Positions 40,504-49,544 of a DNA stretch of 64,000 bases are shown piece by piece. A program made the translations under genes and the position numbers. The first letter of the stretch is position 1. Each line of letters starts with the position of its first letter. This stretch comes from Helicobacter_F equorum (GTDB taxonomy: Bacteria; Campylobacterota; Campylobacteria; Campylobacterales; Helicobacteraceae): contig NZ_JBHRZM010000009.1 of NCBI RefSeq assembly GCF_042649585.1, forward strand, positions 124,001-188,000, read 5' to 3'. Under the pieces are notes generated by a model. It was given only the letters and a program-made list of their open reading frames with translations. It made no database searches and was not told the origin of the DNA.

Positions 40504-41580
40504 ATGTTTTTTCGTTTTATCATTACGTATTACTTGAAGTATTTTTTTATCATATTTCTTGCTTTGGAACTTTTTTTTGTGGCTATTGACACATTGAAAT
40601 ATGTAGATGATTTGCCAGATTCTGCGAATCTTTTTATTTTGTTTTTGTTTTATGATAGCATCTATGCGATGAGCTACACACTCCCTATATCACTTGTGCT
40701 TAGTGCCATTATGTTTCTTATTACATTTCTAAAGAGCAACCAACTTACCGCACTTTTGGCATTAGGATATTCTCGATTGCAGATTCTAAAGCCTGTTGTG
40801 TTGGTTGCAAGTTTGATTACTTGTTTGCATATTGGACTTGATTGCACTTCATTTGCGTATGCCCAAGAGAGTGCAGAATCTATTGTTAGTAATCAAGCTG
40901 TGCTCAATACACGCCAAGATGTGTTGGTAAAATTTGATAACAAATATATTTTTATGGGCAAGATTTATCCTCTAGAAAATGGTGGTGCAAAAGCCGAGCG
41001 AATCAAGATTTTTGAGTTAGAAAATCGTGAATTGCGTAGTTATTATGAGGCAAAAACTGCCCTTTTCATAGATGATGTTTGGCGTCTTGATGATGTGGCA
41101 TATTTGGTGATTAATGATAAACTTGAGTTAGGTGGCACCGCACTTACTAAGACGGCATTACCTCAATTAGAAGTGCTAAAAGGTTTTCGTCCAAAGGTTC
41201 TTGATACATTTTCTCAAGACAAGCCCACCGTTTCTATCCTTGATGCGATCGATACGCTTTTTATTTCTTTTGAGCAAGGCACAAATACAATTAAAATGCG
41301 CGCTATTTTGTATGCTCTTGTGATTGTGCCATTTTTTGTGCCGTTAAGTATTTTTATCATCGCAACTTTTATTCCATCACTTGCGCGTTATGGGAATCTT
41401 GCACTGATTAGTTTTGCATGTATCGTAGGCGCACTTATCATATGGGGATTGTTTTTTTCGTTTTCAGAGTTAAGTATCAGTGGAATTTTACAGCCAGAGT
41501 TTGGCGTTTTGCTCCCATTTTTTATTTTGTTTTGTGTAAGTATGTATTTTTTACGAAAAATCAATACAAAGTTTATCTAA
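40504..41580 (+). CDS. LptF/LptG-family LPS export permease
   Basis: 358-residue inner membrane component of the LPS transport complex. Three hydrophobic helices occur at the N-terminus (residues ~10-110), then a periplasmic beta-jellyroll domain (~115-260) and three C-terminal helices. FLKSNQLTALLALGYSRLQILKP is the coupling-helix region typical of LptF/LptG. I cannot decide between LptF and LptG. The partner permease and ATPase are not here. Followed after 79 bases by atpB. Confidence 0.85.
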   Translation: MFFRFIITYYLKYFFIIFLALELFFVAIDTLKYVDDLPDSANLFILFLFYDSIYAMSYTLPISLVLSAIMFLITFLKSNQLTALLALGYSRLQILKPVVLVASLITCLHIGLDCTSFAYAQESAESIVSNQAVLNTRQDVLVKFDNKYIFMGKIYPLENGGAKAERIKIFELENRELRSYYEAKTALFIDDVWRLDDVAYLVINDKLELGGTALTKTALPQLEVLKGFRPKVLDTFSQDKPTVSILDAIDTLFISFEQGTNTIKMRAILYALVIVPFFVPLSIFIIATFIPSLARYGNLALISFACIVGALIIWGLFFSFSELSISGILQPEFGVLLPFFILFCVSMYFLRKINTKFI

Positions 41581-41659
41581 ATTAAAACTTTTTAGATTTT
41601 TTTTACTCAAAACAAGGCATAATAAGCGTGATTTTCGAATACATCTGAAAGGTAGTTTT

Positions 41660-42379
41660 ATGGAGAGTGTAAATATAACAGAGAGAGTTTTTACCTTTGT
41701 AGGGACATTGTATCCACATTCTTGGGAGCATATTTTCTCACATCATGATTTTGTCGTGGCAGCTTATACTATGTTTATCACCTTTATATTGCTCGTTTGT
41801 GCATCACTAGCTACTAGTAAAATGCAACTTGTACCTAGCGGTATTCAAAATGTTTTTGAAACGCTTATAAGTGGCGTGATTAATTTTGCCAAGGATATTG
41901 TAGGTGAGGAGGTTGCGCGTAAATATTTCCCACTTGCTGCAACTATTGGATTATTTGTTTTGGCGGCTAATCTTATTGGGATTATTCCAGGTTTTGAAGC
42001 GCCTTCATCAAGCCTCAGTTTTACGCTTGTCTTGGCACTTGTTGTGTTTGTGTATTATCACATCGAGGGAATTAAAGCGCAAGGTGTAGGAAACTATTTC
42101 AAACATTTTGCGGGACCTGTTTGGTGGCTTATTCCTCTTATGTTGCCTGTGGAGATTATTTCGCATTTTTCTCGTATCGTTTCACTTTCATTTCGTTTGT
42201 TTGGGAATATCAAGGGTGATGATATGTTCTTGCTTATTATGCTTGTACTTGTGCCTTGGGTAGTGCCTGTGTTACCTTTTGCAATTTTGGCATTTATGGC
42301 ATTTTTGCAAGCTTTTGTGTTTATGATACTCACATATGTGTATTTGCATGGAGCTGTTCTTGTAGATTCTGACCATTAA
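41660..42379 (+). CDS. atpB: ATP synthase F0 subunit a
   Basis: 239-residue membrane stator of the proton channel. Five to six helices; the essential arginine is in the ISLSFRLFGNIKGDDMF-like helix (here VSLSFRLFGN), with VEIISHFSRI just before and FVFMILTYVYLHGAV at the C-terminus. Encoded apart from other F0F1 genes, as usual in epsilonproteobacteria. Its TAA (42377-42379) overlaps the ATG of the next gene by one base. Confidence 0.96.
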   Translation: MESVNITERVFTFVGTLYPHSWEHIFSHHDFVVAAYTMFITFILLVCASLATSKMQLVPSGIQNVFETLISGVINFAKDIVGEEVARKYFPLAATIGLFVLAANLIGIIPGFEAPSSSLSFTLVLALVVFVYYHIEGIKAQGVGNYFKHFAGPVWWLIPLMLPVEIISHFSRIVSLSFRLFGNIKGDDMFLLIMLVLVPWVVPVLPFAILAFMAFLQAFVFMILTYVYLHGAVLVDSDH

Positions 42380-42939
42380 TGGTTGTTTCTACCTTGAAAA
42401 CCTATCTTATTACACCAGAAGTTACGTTTTCTTATTTTCAAACCCTCCCTTCTATTTTAGAATTTTTTTCTCCTGATTATGCGATGTATCGTAGTGCTAA
42501 TAGGATGTTTGCCAAAGATTTTGCCCTGCTTTGTCGTGCACGAAATATCACTTGTTTTATAAATTCACAAGGTTTTGATGATGAAGTCTTAGATTCTGTA
42601 TTGCCTTATTTTGATGGGATTCATTTAAAAAGTAGCGCCTTTTTTCTTATCAAGCATTTTAGCTCGCAGTGTATGGTGGGCTTTAGTGCGCATACACCAC
42701 AAGAGGTGCAAGATGCTTTGCAAAATGGCGCACACTATGCTATGTTAAGTCCTATTTTTGCTACGCCTAACAAAGGTACACCACTTGGTGTGCATACATT
42801 GCAAACTTTAGATTCACACACGCTCTCTCATACTTTTGCACTCGGAGGGATTGATACCCCGCTTAAGGTCAAGCAATTAGCAAGGATACACAATCTATAT
42901 GGTTTTGCATCGATTCGGTACTTTTTAGGGGAGAAATAG
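42379..42939 (+). CDS. Thiamine phosphate synthase/TenI-like protein
   Basis: 186-residue TIM-barrel protein of the ThiE/TenI group. Seen: YLITPE near the N-terminus, DGIHLKSSAF, VGFSAHTPQEVQDALQNGAHYAMLSPIF with TPNKGTPLG, and the glycine motif FALGGIDT. It is shorter than typical ThiE (~210) and several phosphate-binding positions differ, so a TenI-like aminopyrimidine salvage or regulatory role is possible. Starts in TAATG overlap with atpB; no other thiamine gene is near. Confidence 0.72.
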   Translation: MVVSTLKTYLITPEVTFSYFQTLPSILEFFSPDYAMYRSANRMFAKDFALLCRARNITCFINSQGFDDEVLDSVLPYFDGIHLKSSAFFLIKHFSSQCMVGFSAHTPQEVQDALQNGAHYAMLSPIFATPNKGTPLGVHTLQTLDSHTLSHTFALGGIDTPLKVKQLARIHNLYGFASIRYFLGEK

Positions 42940-42950
42940 AGGCATTTTGT

Positions 42951-42956
42951 TACAAT
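42951..42956 (+). promoter_or_regulatory. Possible -10 box for the ArsS-like kinase gene
   Basis: TACAAT 31 bases upstream of ATG 42987; suggests the kinase is not simply read through from atpB. Confidence 0.35.
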
Positions 42957-42986
42957 ACAAAACCTAAAAATTTGAGGTATTGAGAG

Positions 42987-44276
42987 ATGAAGCATTTTTG
43001 GAATTCTATATTTTTTAAAATTACACTTTTGTTTTGTGCAGCGCTACTGGGGTTTTTTGCACTCTCATATTTTTTTATCAAAGATAAAATCGAAGAAGAT
43101 CAACACCTTAATGCTATCAAGTATAACCAAATTGTGATGATGCTTAATGAGATTGGGCAACTTGGCAGTGGCGGTGATGTTGTGAAAAAATACCTGCATG
43201 ATTTGGGTTTTATCGAGGTGAAAGAAAGTCTTAGAGAGCAATTATATGGGGAAGATGAGATTCCACAAGGTTTTGTGGGCACGATAGCCAAGATTCGCAA
43301 TACCAAAAATGGGATTTATATTTTAATCCAAAATAACACCGAATCAATTTTGTATCGAGATGGGACGCAAGGCTCTTATGATCGTTTTTATCTTATCACT
43401 CTTGCAGGGATTTTGATGCTAACATTTCTCTATGTGCTGTTATTAAAGGCACTTATCCCACTTAATACATTGCGATCAAAAATTGCCAACATTAACTCTA
43501 TGCAAGTGGATTATATTCGCACTAAACGCAACCCAAAAGATGAGATTGAGCTTTTGGCAAATGAATTTTATAAGTTTTCAAATAAGGTCAAGGCACTTAA
43601 TGAATCGCGCCTTTTGTTTTTGCGATCTATTATGCATGAGCTTAAAACTCCTATCACTAAGGGACGTATTACTGCTGAAATGGTTGAGAATCCACAACAA
43701 AAAGATCGTCTTTGTTCAGTATTTAGTCGTCTAAATGAGCTTATTTCGGAGTTTGCTAAGATAGAGCAACTCGTTTCGCGTATGTATACGATTAAAAAAA
43801 GTGAGTTTGTGTTAGAGGATTTGATCGAGCAGACTCGACATATGTTGTTTGTAGATTCTACACTCCCAAACCCTATCATACTCAAATCTCCTTATGCCCT
43901 TATCAAAGCGGATTTTGAGCTTTTTGCTATTGCTATAAAAAATATGATTGATAATGCTATGAAGTATGGCAATGATGGTAAGGTGTGTATTTATACTCAA
44001 GGAGATGGTTTGTGCATAGAGAATCTTGGCAATCCTTTAAAATTTGGATTAGATGAGTATTTTAAGCCTTATTTTCGAGATTCTAAAAAAAATATCCAAG
44101 GATTTGGACTTGGTATGTATATTATTAAAAACATTTTGGATAACCAAAACTTTAGGCTAAAATATATCCATGAAGAGGGTAAAAATATTTTCATTATCAA
44201 AGGTTGTGTAGTTGAAAACTTTTGTGATCTCAAAAACCGCCCTGCAAAACCAGAGCTTACTCAAAGCACACTTTAA
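42987..44276 (+). CDS. arsS: ArsS-like acid-responsive sensor histidine kinase
   Basis: 429 residues. Two membrane helices (about residues 7-27 and 130-152) enclose a periplasmic sensor domain of ~100 residues. A HAMP-like linker is followed by the H-box FLRSIMHELKTPITKGR (phospho-accepting His at ~218), N-box MIDNAMKYG, and G-box QGFGLGMYI. The family match and the hemB gene directly downstream are as in H. pylori HP0165-HP0163, where ArsRS governs acid and metal responses. However, no response regulator gene precedes it here. A periplasmic sensing histidine cannot be judged without alignment. Confidence 0.85.
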   Translation: MKHFWNSIFFKITLLFCAALLGFFALSYFFIKDKIEEDQHLNAIKYNQIVMMLNEIGQLGSGGDVVKKYLHDLGFIEVKESLREQLYGEDEIPQGFVGTIAKIRNTKNGIYILIQNNTESILYRDGTQGSYDRFYLITLAGILMLTFLYVLLLKALIPLNTLRSKIANINSMQVDYIRTKRNPKDEIELLANEFYKFSNKVKALNESRLLFLRSIMHELKTPITKGRITAEMVENPQQKDRLCSVFSRLNELISEFAKIEQLVSRMYTIKKSEFVLEDLIEQTRHMLFVDSTLPNPIILKSPYALIKADFELFAIAIKNMIDNAMKYGNDGKVCIYTQGDGLCIENLGNPLKFGLDEYFKPYFRDSKKNIQGFGLGMYIIKNILDNQNFRLKYIHEEGKNIFIIKGCVVENFCDLKNRPAKPELTQSTL

Positions 44277-44292
44277 CATATAAGGAGAGAGT

Positions 44293-45264
44293 ATGTTTAG
44301 ACGATTAAGGCGCACAAGATTACATACGCATTTGCGAGATTTAGTGCGTGAAAATAGTGTGAGTGTAAGTGATTTTATTTACCCACTTTTTGTTGTAGAA
44401 GGTAGCGGTATAAAACGCGAAGTACCTTCGTTACCAGATGTATTTCAGATGAGTATTGATGAGGTGCTTAAAGAAATCGAAGTATTGTGCAAGCTTGGAA
44501 TCTATCATATCATTCTTTTTGGGATTCCAGATCATAAAGATTCTTGTGGCAGTGAAGCATTGAGTGATAATGGCATTATTGCCAAGGCTTTGCGCGCGAT
44601 TAAACAATATGTGCCACAAATGTTTGTGAGTGTGGATCTATGCTTTTGTGAATATACAGATCACGGACATTGTGGGATCTTGGATAAAAATGGTATTGTA
44701 GATAATGATGCGACTTTGGAAATTCTCGTGCAACAAGCCATTGTACTTTGTGTAAGTGGTGCAGATATGATAGCCCCTAGTAGTATGATGGATGGTTGCG
44801 TGGAGGCCTTGCGTTTTGGGTTAGATAAGGCAGGATTTTCACATATACCTATTATGGCGTATTCTACAAAATTTGCTAGTGCGTATTATGGACCATTTCG
44901 CGATGTCGCTCAATCCGCACCGAGTTTTGGGGATCGCAAAACCTATCAGCAAGATCCAGCTAATAGGCGTGAGGCGATTTTAGAAAGCCTTAATGATGAG
45001 AGTGAGGGTGCAGATATTTTAATGGTAAAACCTGCTTTGGCGTATCTTGATGTCGTGCGTGATATACGCGAACGCACATTGCTACCTTTGGCTGTGTATA
45101 ATGTGAGCGGGGAATACGCAATGCTTAAACTAGCACAAAAAGCAGGGGTTATTGATTATCCAAAAGTGCTTATGGAAACTATGCTTTGCTTTAAGCGTGC
45201 TGGTGCAGATATTATCATTTCATACCATACTAAAGAAGTTGCAAACATCTTGCAGGAGTTTTGA
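44293..45264 (+). CDS. hemB: Delta-aminolevulinic acid dehydratase (porphobilinogen synthase)
   Basis: 323-residue TIM-barrel enzyme joining two ALA molecules in haem synthesis. Seen: N-terminal RRLRRTRLHTHLRDLVREN, the metal-site region VDLCFCEYTDHGHCGIL, and the two active-site lysines in AYSTKFASAYYGPFRD and DILMVKPALAYLD. Length is normal. AAGGAGAGAGT lies just before the ATG. It follows arsS by 16 bases; its TGA overlaps the next ATG. Confidence 0.98.
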   Translation: MFRRLRRTRLHTHLRDLVRENSVSVSDFIYPLFVVEGSGIKREVPSLPDVFQMSIDEVLKEIEVLCKLGIYHIILFGIPDHKDSCGSEALSDNGIIAKALRAIKQYVPQMFVSVDLCFCEYTDHGHCGILDKNGIVDNDATLEILVQQAIVLCVSGADMIAPSSMMDGCVEALRFGLDKAGFSHIPIMAYSTKFASAYYGPFRDVAQSAPSFGDRKTYQQDPANRREAILESLNDESEGADILMVKPALAYLDVVRDIRERTLLPLAVYNVSGEYAMLKLAQKAGVIDYPKVLMETMLCFKRAGADIIISYHTKEVANILQEF

Positions 45265-45902
45265 TGAAAACACAAAATAAATTTTTTCAACGATTAGTCT
45301 TTGGTGTCGTAGCAGTTGTTGTGGTAAGTGCGGTTTTTGTGTTAAGTCAACCAAAAACACAAGAATCTAGCACGACAAACACATCCACAGAGGAGGTAGT
45401 GAGTGAATCTATGCAAGAGAGCAATAATAGCGAGTTGCAATCCCCTGAAATTTTAGAGGTTAAAGATGAATCTAGCGTAGATTATCATCTAGATTCACAG
45501 GCTTTACTTCAAACACAATCTAGCGATGTGGCTACCACCTCACCTACTGCAGAATCTAGTGATGTTCCAAAGACATTGGTTGTGTGCGAAAATGATGTAG
45601 CAGTGTATGATCGAGATGGGCGATCTGTGATTGGGAGTGCCTTTGTAGGTTTGATAGGTGAAGAGGTAGGGCAAATAGATGATAAAGTCGTGTTACATAT
45701 CACAAGCTATCACAATGGCACACAAATGTTGTATGCAGATTCTAAGTTTGATACGCCTATGCTGAAAGTATATGGGTTAGATTCTACTATGAGTTTAGAA
45801 GTAGCTATTGCTAAAAAAGATTTACACCAACATAATGACACGCCTTGTGAGAAAACACAAAACATACAAGGCAATGGAATCCAAAACCATGGAAGTATCT
45901 AG
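45264..45902 (+). CDS. Hypothetical membrane-anchored protein
   Basis: 212 residues. Not recognised. A single hydrophobic segment (about residues 11-28, LVFGVVAVVVVSAVFVL) anchors it; a Ser/Thr/Glu-rich low-complexity stretch follows to ~residue 95, then a folded-looking domain with VVCENDVAVYDRDGRSVIGS, which could be SH3-like. Starts as TGATG overlap with hemB, so it is cotranscribed with it. Probably periplasmic. Confidence 0.7.
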   Translation: MKTQNKFFQRLVFGVVAVVVVSAVFVLSQPKTQESSTTNTSTEEVVSESMQESNNSELQSPEILEVKDESSVDYHLDSQALLQTQSSDVATTSPTAESSDVPKTLVVCENDVAVYDRDGRSVIGSAFVGLIGEEVGQIDDKVVLHITSYHNGTQMLYADSKFDTPMLKVYGLDSTMSLEVAIAKKDLHQHNDTPCEKTQNIQGNGIQNHGSI

Positions 45903-46371
45903 ACTAAAATTTGCCGATTGTCATTTTAGTCGGATTAAGCGTTTTATCATCAAGTGGGAGACACGATCTCTGGGTGCTGATATTGATAGGCTTATAGCGA
46001 TTTTACCTTGTGTGATTTATGCAGACAAGGCTAGAATCGATATTTTGCTTATGCGCACTCAAGAAGTACTCAAAAAATACCTCAAACAAAATACATATAT
46101 GTTGCCTAGAATCCTTGATAGAATCATCATGCGATTATTGAAATACAAAAATGATGAAAGGTATTACATTCAGGATAGATCCAAGGCTTTTGATATTGTA
46201 TTACAAAATATTCAGCTTTATAGTGTGGTGATTGATATCCTTGATGATCCTATGTTTGCACATTTACTCCAAGCTTTTGATGAGCGAATAAAAGAGGGAT
46301 ACGATAAAGAATACACTCTCAATACCGATGGGAAAAGAGTATTGTCGTTTCAAGAAAAATATAGTCGTTAG
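45874..46371 (+). CDS. Hypothetical cytoplasmic protein
   Basis: About 165 residues. Not recognised. Basic, mostly helical, no signal peptide or membrane segment; LMRTQEVLKKYLKQNTYMLPRILDRIIMRLLKY is the most regular part (shown in pieces it is amphipathic). The frame is open from 45808; ATG 45874 or 45889 is plausible, both inside the previous gene and without an ideal ribosome site, so coupling to that gene is likely. The 3' end overlaps the convergent barrel gene by 4 bases. Confidence 0.6.
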   Translation: MESKTMEVSRLKFADCHFSRIKRFIIKWETRSLGADIDRLIAILPCVIYADKARIDILLMRTQEVLKKYLKQNTYMLPRILDRIIMRLLKYKNDERYYIQDRSKAFDIVLQNIQLYSVVIDILDDPMFAHLLQAFDERIKEGYDKEYTLNTDGKRVLSFQEKYSR

Positions 46372-46988
46372 AATACAAGGTCATAGGTAAGTAGAATCTG
46401 TGTGTTTTGGAGTGTGCGACTTCCACCTAGAGAAAGCTGTGCATTTTGGGCATTCACCCAAAGTGTGTTTGCAAATGGTAACCCAACAGCTCCTAGATTG
46501 AAATCATCTATAAATGCTTGTCTAATGACAATGTGAAATTTATGAAGTCCATTGATGTTGATAGTAATACCAAGTTTATTGACACGCCCACCATAGTAGA
46601 ATTTTCCACCCCAATCATAAGAATTATCTTCATGATAGATTCCATCATTATAAGTTTTTGTCTTGCCACCTGTGCGGTATTGGGTAATTTCAAGGCTGGT
46701 GCCAAAAAAGAGATTTATAGAGGTGTGTGTAAATGGATGAAACCGATAAAACACGCGATATTCAGCCACAGCACGCCATAAGCTTGTATCAATTTCATTT
46801 TGTTGGAATGTTTTATTATTAAGCTCTAACTCTGAATAGCCTGATGAAGAAAATCCACCTCCTTGTATCCCAAATTTATCTTTATGGATTTCAAGATTTT
46901 GGACAGCAGATGGAGGAGGGGTGATAGTAACGTTAGATGCTTGCAAAAAAATGACAAAAATAAATACACAAGCTAATACTAAGCGCAT
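46368..46988 (-). CDS. Hypothetical outer membrane barrel-type protein
   Basis: 206 residues. Signal peptide MRLVLACVFIFVIFLQA, then a Gly/Ser and aromatic-rich sequence with alternating strands (LWRAVAEYRVFYRFHPF, SINLFFGTSLEITQY, KLGITININGLHKFHIVI) and a terminal phenylalanine (LTYDLVF). This fits a small outer membrane beta-barrel of the Helicobacter type. Function unknown. Convergent with the preceding hypothetical gene and divergent from metY. Confidence 0.7.
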   Translation of the reverse strand: MRLVLACVFIFVIFLQASNVTITPPPSAVQNLEIHKDKFGIQGGGFSSSGYSELELNNKTFQQNEIDTSLWRAVAEYRVFYRFHPFTHTSINLFFGTSLEITQYRTGGKTKTYNDGIYHEDNSYDWGGKFYYGGRVNKLGITININGLHKFHIVIRQAFIDDFNLGAVGLPFANTLWVNAQNAQLSLGGSRTLQNTQILLTYDLVF

Positions 46989-47076
46989 ATCAAAACCCTA
47001 TAGAATCCAAAAATACATTCGGTATTATGCATTAGATTCTCTTAATTTCATATACATCAATATCTAGTATTTGTGT

Positions 47077-47095
47077 ATATCAAAGCTTTTGATAT
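47077..47095. promoter_or_regulatory. Hairpin/operator-like dyad upstream of metY-metA
   Basis: ATATCAAA-GCT-TTTGATAT, a perfect 8-bp inverted repeat with a 3-base spacer, 133 bases upstream of the metY ATG in a 239-base gap. Candidate regulator site for the methionine genes or the divergent barrel gene; no T-box or SAM-riboswitch features were recognised. Confidence 0.4.
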
Positions 47096-47227
47096 GCCTT
47101 GCATAATTTGTAAAAAGGTAACATAGCGCAAAAAAGATATGTAAATTTATAAAAACACATATTGTGTTTTAAAAAATTTGTGTATCATACATAACGAGAT
47201 TCTATTATTCGCTCAAAGGAGTAAGGT

Positions 47228-48520
47228 ATGGCAAATTTACCACATACACATTTTGCGCAAGAAACACTTGCCTTACATGCAGGTTATACATATGATTCAC
47301 AACGTACCATTAGTGTGCCTATTTACCAAAATACCGCCTATAGTTTTGAGAATCTTCAACAAGCCGCAACGCGTTTTAGTTTGCAAGAACTTGGCAATAT
47401 TTATACACGCCTTACAAATCCCACAACCGATGTTTTGGCATCTCGCTTAGCAGCTGTAGAAGGTGGGGCTTTTGGGGTAGTGACTTCTAGCGGAAGTGCA
47501 GCGATTTTTTATGCGATCGTAAATTGTGCCCAAGCAGGAGATAACATTGTTTTTGCCAATAAAATCTATGGTGGTACGCAGACGCTTTTTGTGCATACAT
47601 TAAAGCGTTTTGGCATACAAACTAGAACATTTGATATTGATGATATAAAGAACTCTTTGCCACAAGCTATAGATTCAAATACAAAGGCAATCTTTTTTGA
47701 AAGCATTTCAAATCCTCAAATATCCATCGCAGATACCCTTGCTATCACAAAAATGGCCAAAGAACACAAAGTTATTACTATTTGTGATAACACTGTGGCA
47801 ACTGCATTTTTACATAAGCCATTTGATTTTGGTGTGGATATTAGCGTTTATAGTATCAGCAAATATGTCAATGGACAAGGCAGCGCATTAGGTGGTGCTG
47901 TGATTGAACGCAATGGATTAAATGATCTTATCAAGGATAATCCACGCTACCCAGCATTTAACACACCCGATGAAAGTTATCATGGTTTGGTATACGCTTC
48001 ATTGCCGTTGCCAATGTTTTGTATTCGCCTTATTACAGAATGGTTGCGAAATATTGGTGCGACACTCTCCCCACAAAATGCGTGGGTTATTTTGCAAGGA
48101 TTAGAAACGCTAGAATTGCGAATCCAAAAACATAGCCAAAATGCACAAAAAATCGCAAAATTTCTTTCTCAACACCCTAAGATAAAAAATGTAGAATATC
48201 CGGGATTGCGTGAGAATCCATATCATCATCTTTTGACAAAATATTATAGGGATTCTCTTTCTAGCGGGCTTTTGAGTTTTGAGGCACAGAGCTTTGAAGA
48301 AGCACAAAAAATTTGCAATACTTTGGAGCTTTTTGCTATCGCTGCAAATATCGGGGATTCTAAATCGCTTATTATTCATCCAGCTTCTACGACCCACTCT
48401 CAACTTAGTCATAAAGAATTGAGGGTAGCGGGTATCACACCTGAAACAATTCGTTTAAGTGTTGGGCTAGAATCTGTGGAGGATTTGATAGCGGATTTGA
48501 AACAAGCCATAGAGGGATAA
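47228..48520 (+). CDS. metY: O-acetylhomoserine sulfhydrylase
   Basis: 430-residue PLP enzyme of the Cys/Met metabolism family that makes homocysteine directly from O-acetylhomoserine and sulfide. Seen: ETLALHAGYTYD near the N-terminus, YSRLTNPT-type motif (here YTRLTNPTTDVLASRLA), the cofactor lysine in SISKYVNGQGSALGG, and the C-terminal IHPASTTHSQLS and IRLSVGLESVEDL. AAAGGAG precedes ATG 47228. metA follows after 21 bases, so substrate formation and use are encoded together. H. pylori lacks this pathway (from memory). Confidence 0.95.
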   Translation: MANLPHTHFAQETLALHAGYTYDSQRTISVPIYQNTAYSFENLQQAATRFSLQELGNIYTRLTNPTTDVLASRLAAVEGGAFGVVTSSGSAAIFYAIVNCAQAGDNIVFANKIYGGTQTLFVHTLKRFGIQTRTFDIDDIKNSLPQAIDSNTKAIFFESISNPQISIADTLAITKMAKEHKVITICDNTVATAFLHKPFDFGVDISVYSISKYVNGQGSALGGAVIERNGLNDLIKDNPRYPAFNTPDESYHGLVYASLPLPMFCIRLITEWLRNIGATLSPQNAWVILQGLETLELRIQKHSQNAQKIAKFLSQHPKIKNVEYPGLRENPYHHLLTKYYRDSLSSGLLSFEAQSFEEAQKICNTLELFAIAANIGDSKSLIIHPASTTHSQLSHKELRVAGITPETIRLSVGLESVEDLIADLKQAIEG

Positions 48521-48541
48521 TATTATTTTAAGGATAGGTAT

Positions 48542-49426
48542 ATGCCATTAGTGCTTTCAGAAGATATTCCAGCTTATAGCCTTCTCAAAAAAAATGCATT
48601 TATTATGGGCGTGGATCGTGCGACACATCAAGATATTCGTCCGCAAGAAGTGTTGCTTATCAATCTTATGCCCACAAAGATAGAGACAGAATGTCAGATT
48701 CTCTCTTTGCTTGCTAACTCACCATTACAGGTGAATATCACGCTTTTAGCGACTTCTAGCTATGTGGGCAAAAACACGCCCAAAAGCCACTTAGATAAAT
48801 TTTATGTGAATTTTAGTGATATTTTGGGGAAGCGCTTTGATGGAGCGATTGTTACGGGAGCACCCATTGAGCAAATGCCGTTTGAGGAAGTGAAGTATTG
48901 GGAAGAGTTAGTGGAGATTATGGATTATCTTAGAAGTCATTGCACAAGCACTTTGTATTTGTGTTGGGGAGCTATGGCGGGGTTATATCATTTTTACAAT
49001 ATAGCAAAAACCTCATTGGATAAGAAACTTTTTGGTGTTTTTGATCACCGCATAGTCGAGACAGATTTACTGCTTATAGGGCTTGATGATGTTGTAAGGA
49101 TTCCGCATTCTCGATATAGTGGGATTAACGAAACACAAGTGCAACAAACTAGAGAGTTAAAAATTCTTTTGGCTGGAGAAGAGAGTGGAATAAGCGTTTT
49201 AAAAGATTCTCAAGATGTGTTTGTGCTTGGGCATTTAGAGTATGGGCGCGAGACTTTGCAGCAAGAATACATTCGCGATCGAAATAAGGGACTAGCTATT
49301 GATGTTCCGCAGCATTATTATGATGTCAATAACACTATAGTGTGGTCGTGGCGATCGAGTGCTAGTATGTTTTTTGCTAATTGGTTAAATTTTTCAGTGT
49401 ATCAAGTCACGCCATTTGTATTGTAA
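48542..49426 (+). CDS. metA: Homoserine O-acetyltransferase (MetA type)
   Basis: 294-residue class I glutamine-amidotransferase-fold enzyme that acylates homoserine. Seen: LLINLMPTKIETE, VTGAPIEQMPFEEV, catalytic Cys in LCWGAMAGLYHFY (about C140), and GHLEYG with the catalytic His. In the MetA family the residue after GAP-x decides the acyl donor: Glu (here E110) goes with acetyl-CoA, Gly with succinyl-CoA. The downstream enzyme metY uses O-acetylhomoserine, which agrees. Annotation as succinyltransferase would therefore be misleading. Confidence 0.93.
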   Translation: MPLVLSEDIPAYSLLKKNAFIMGVDRATHQDIRPQEVLLINLMPTKIETECQILSLLANSPLQVNITLLATSSYVGKNTPKSHLDKFYVNFSDILGKRFDGAIVTGAPIEQMPFEEVKYWEELVEIMDYLRSHCTSTLYLCWGAMAGLYHFYNIAKTSLDKKLFGVFDHRIVETDLLLIGLDDVVRIPHSRYSGINETQVQQTRELKILLAGEESGISVLKDSQDVFVLGHLEYGRETLQQEYIRDRNKGLAIDVPQHYYDVNNTIVWSWRSSASMFFANWLNFSVYQVTPFVL

Positions 49427-49491
49427 GTGGGTGGAGGCTTTGTTCTTAAGTAAAATGTGTATCACAAAGCTTATCTTAATTTTTTTTAAGA

Positions 49492-49497
49492 TACAAT
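49492..49497 (+). promoter_or_regulatory. -10 box for rplU-rpmA
   Basis: TACAAT preceded by a T-rich run, 48 bases upstream of the rplU start. Confidence 0.4.
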
Positions 49498-49544
49498 CCC
49501 CACCTGTTTTTTACAAAACTTCAAATCTAAACTAAGGAATGCGT

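Noticed and set aside
42379..42939. Firm thiE annotation
   Set aside because: Short length and altered phosphate-binding positions leave TenI-like function open, so no gene symbol was given.
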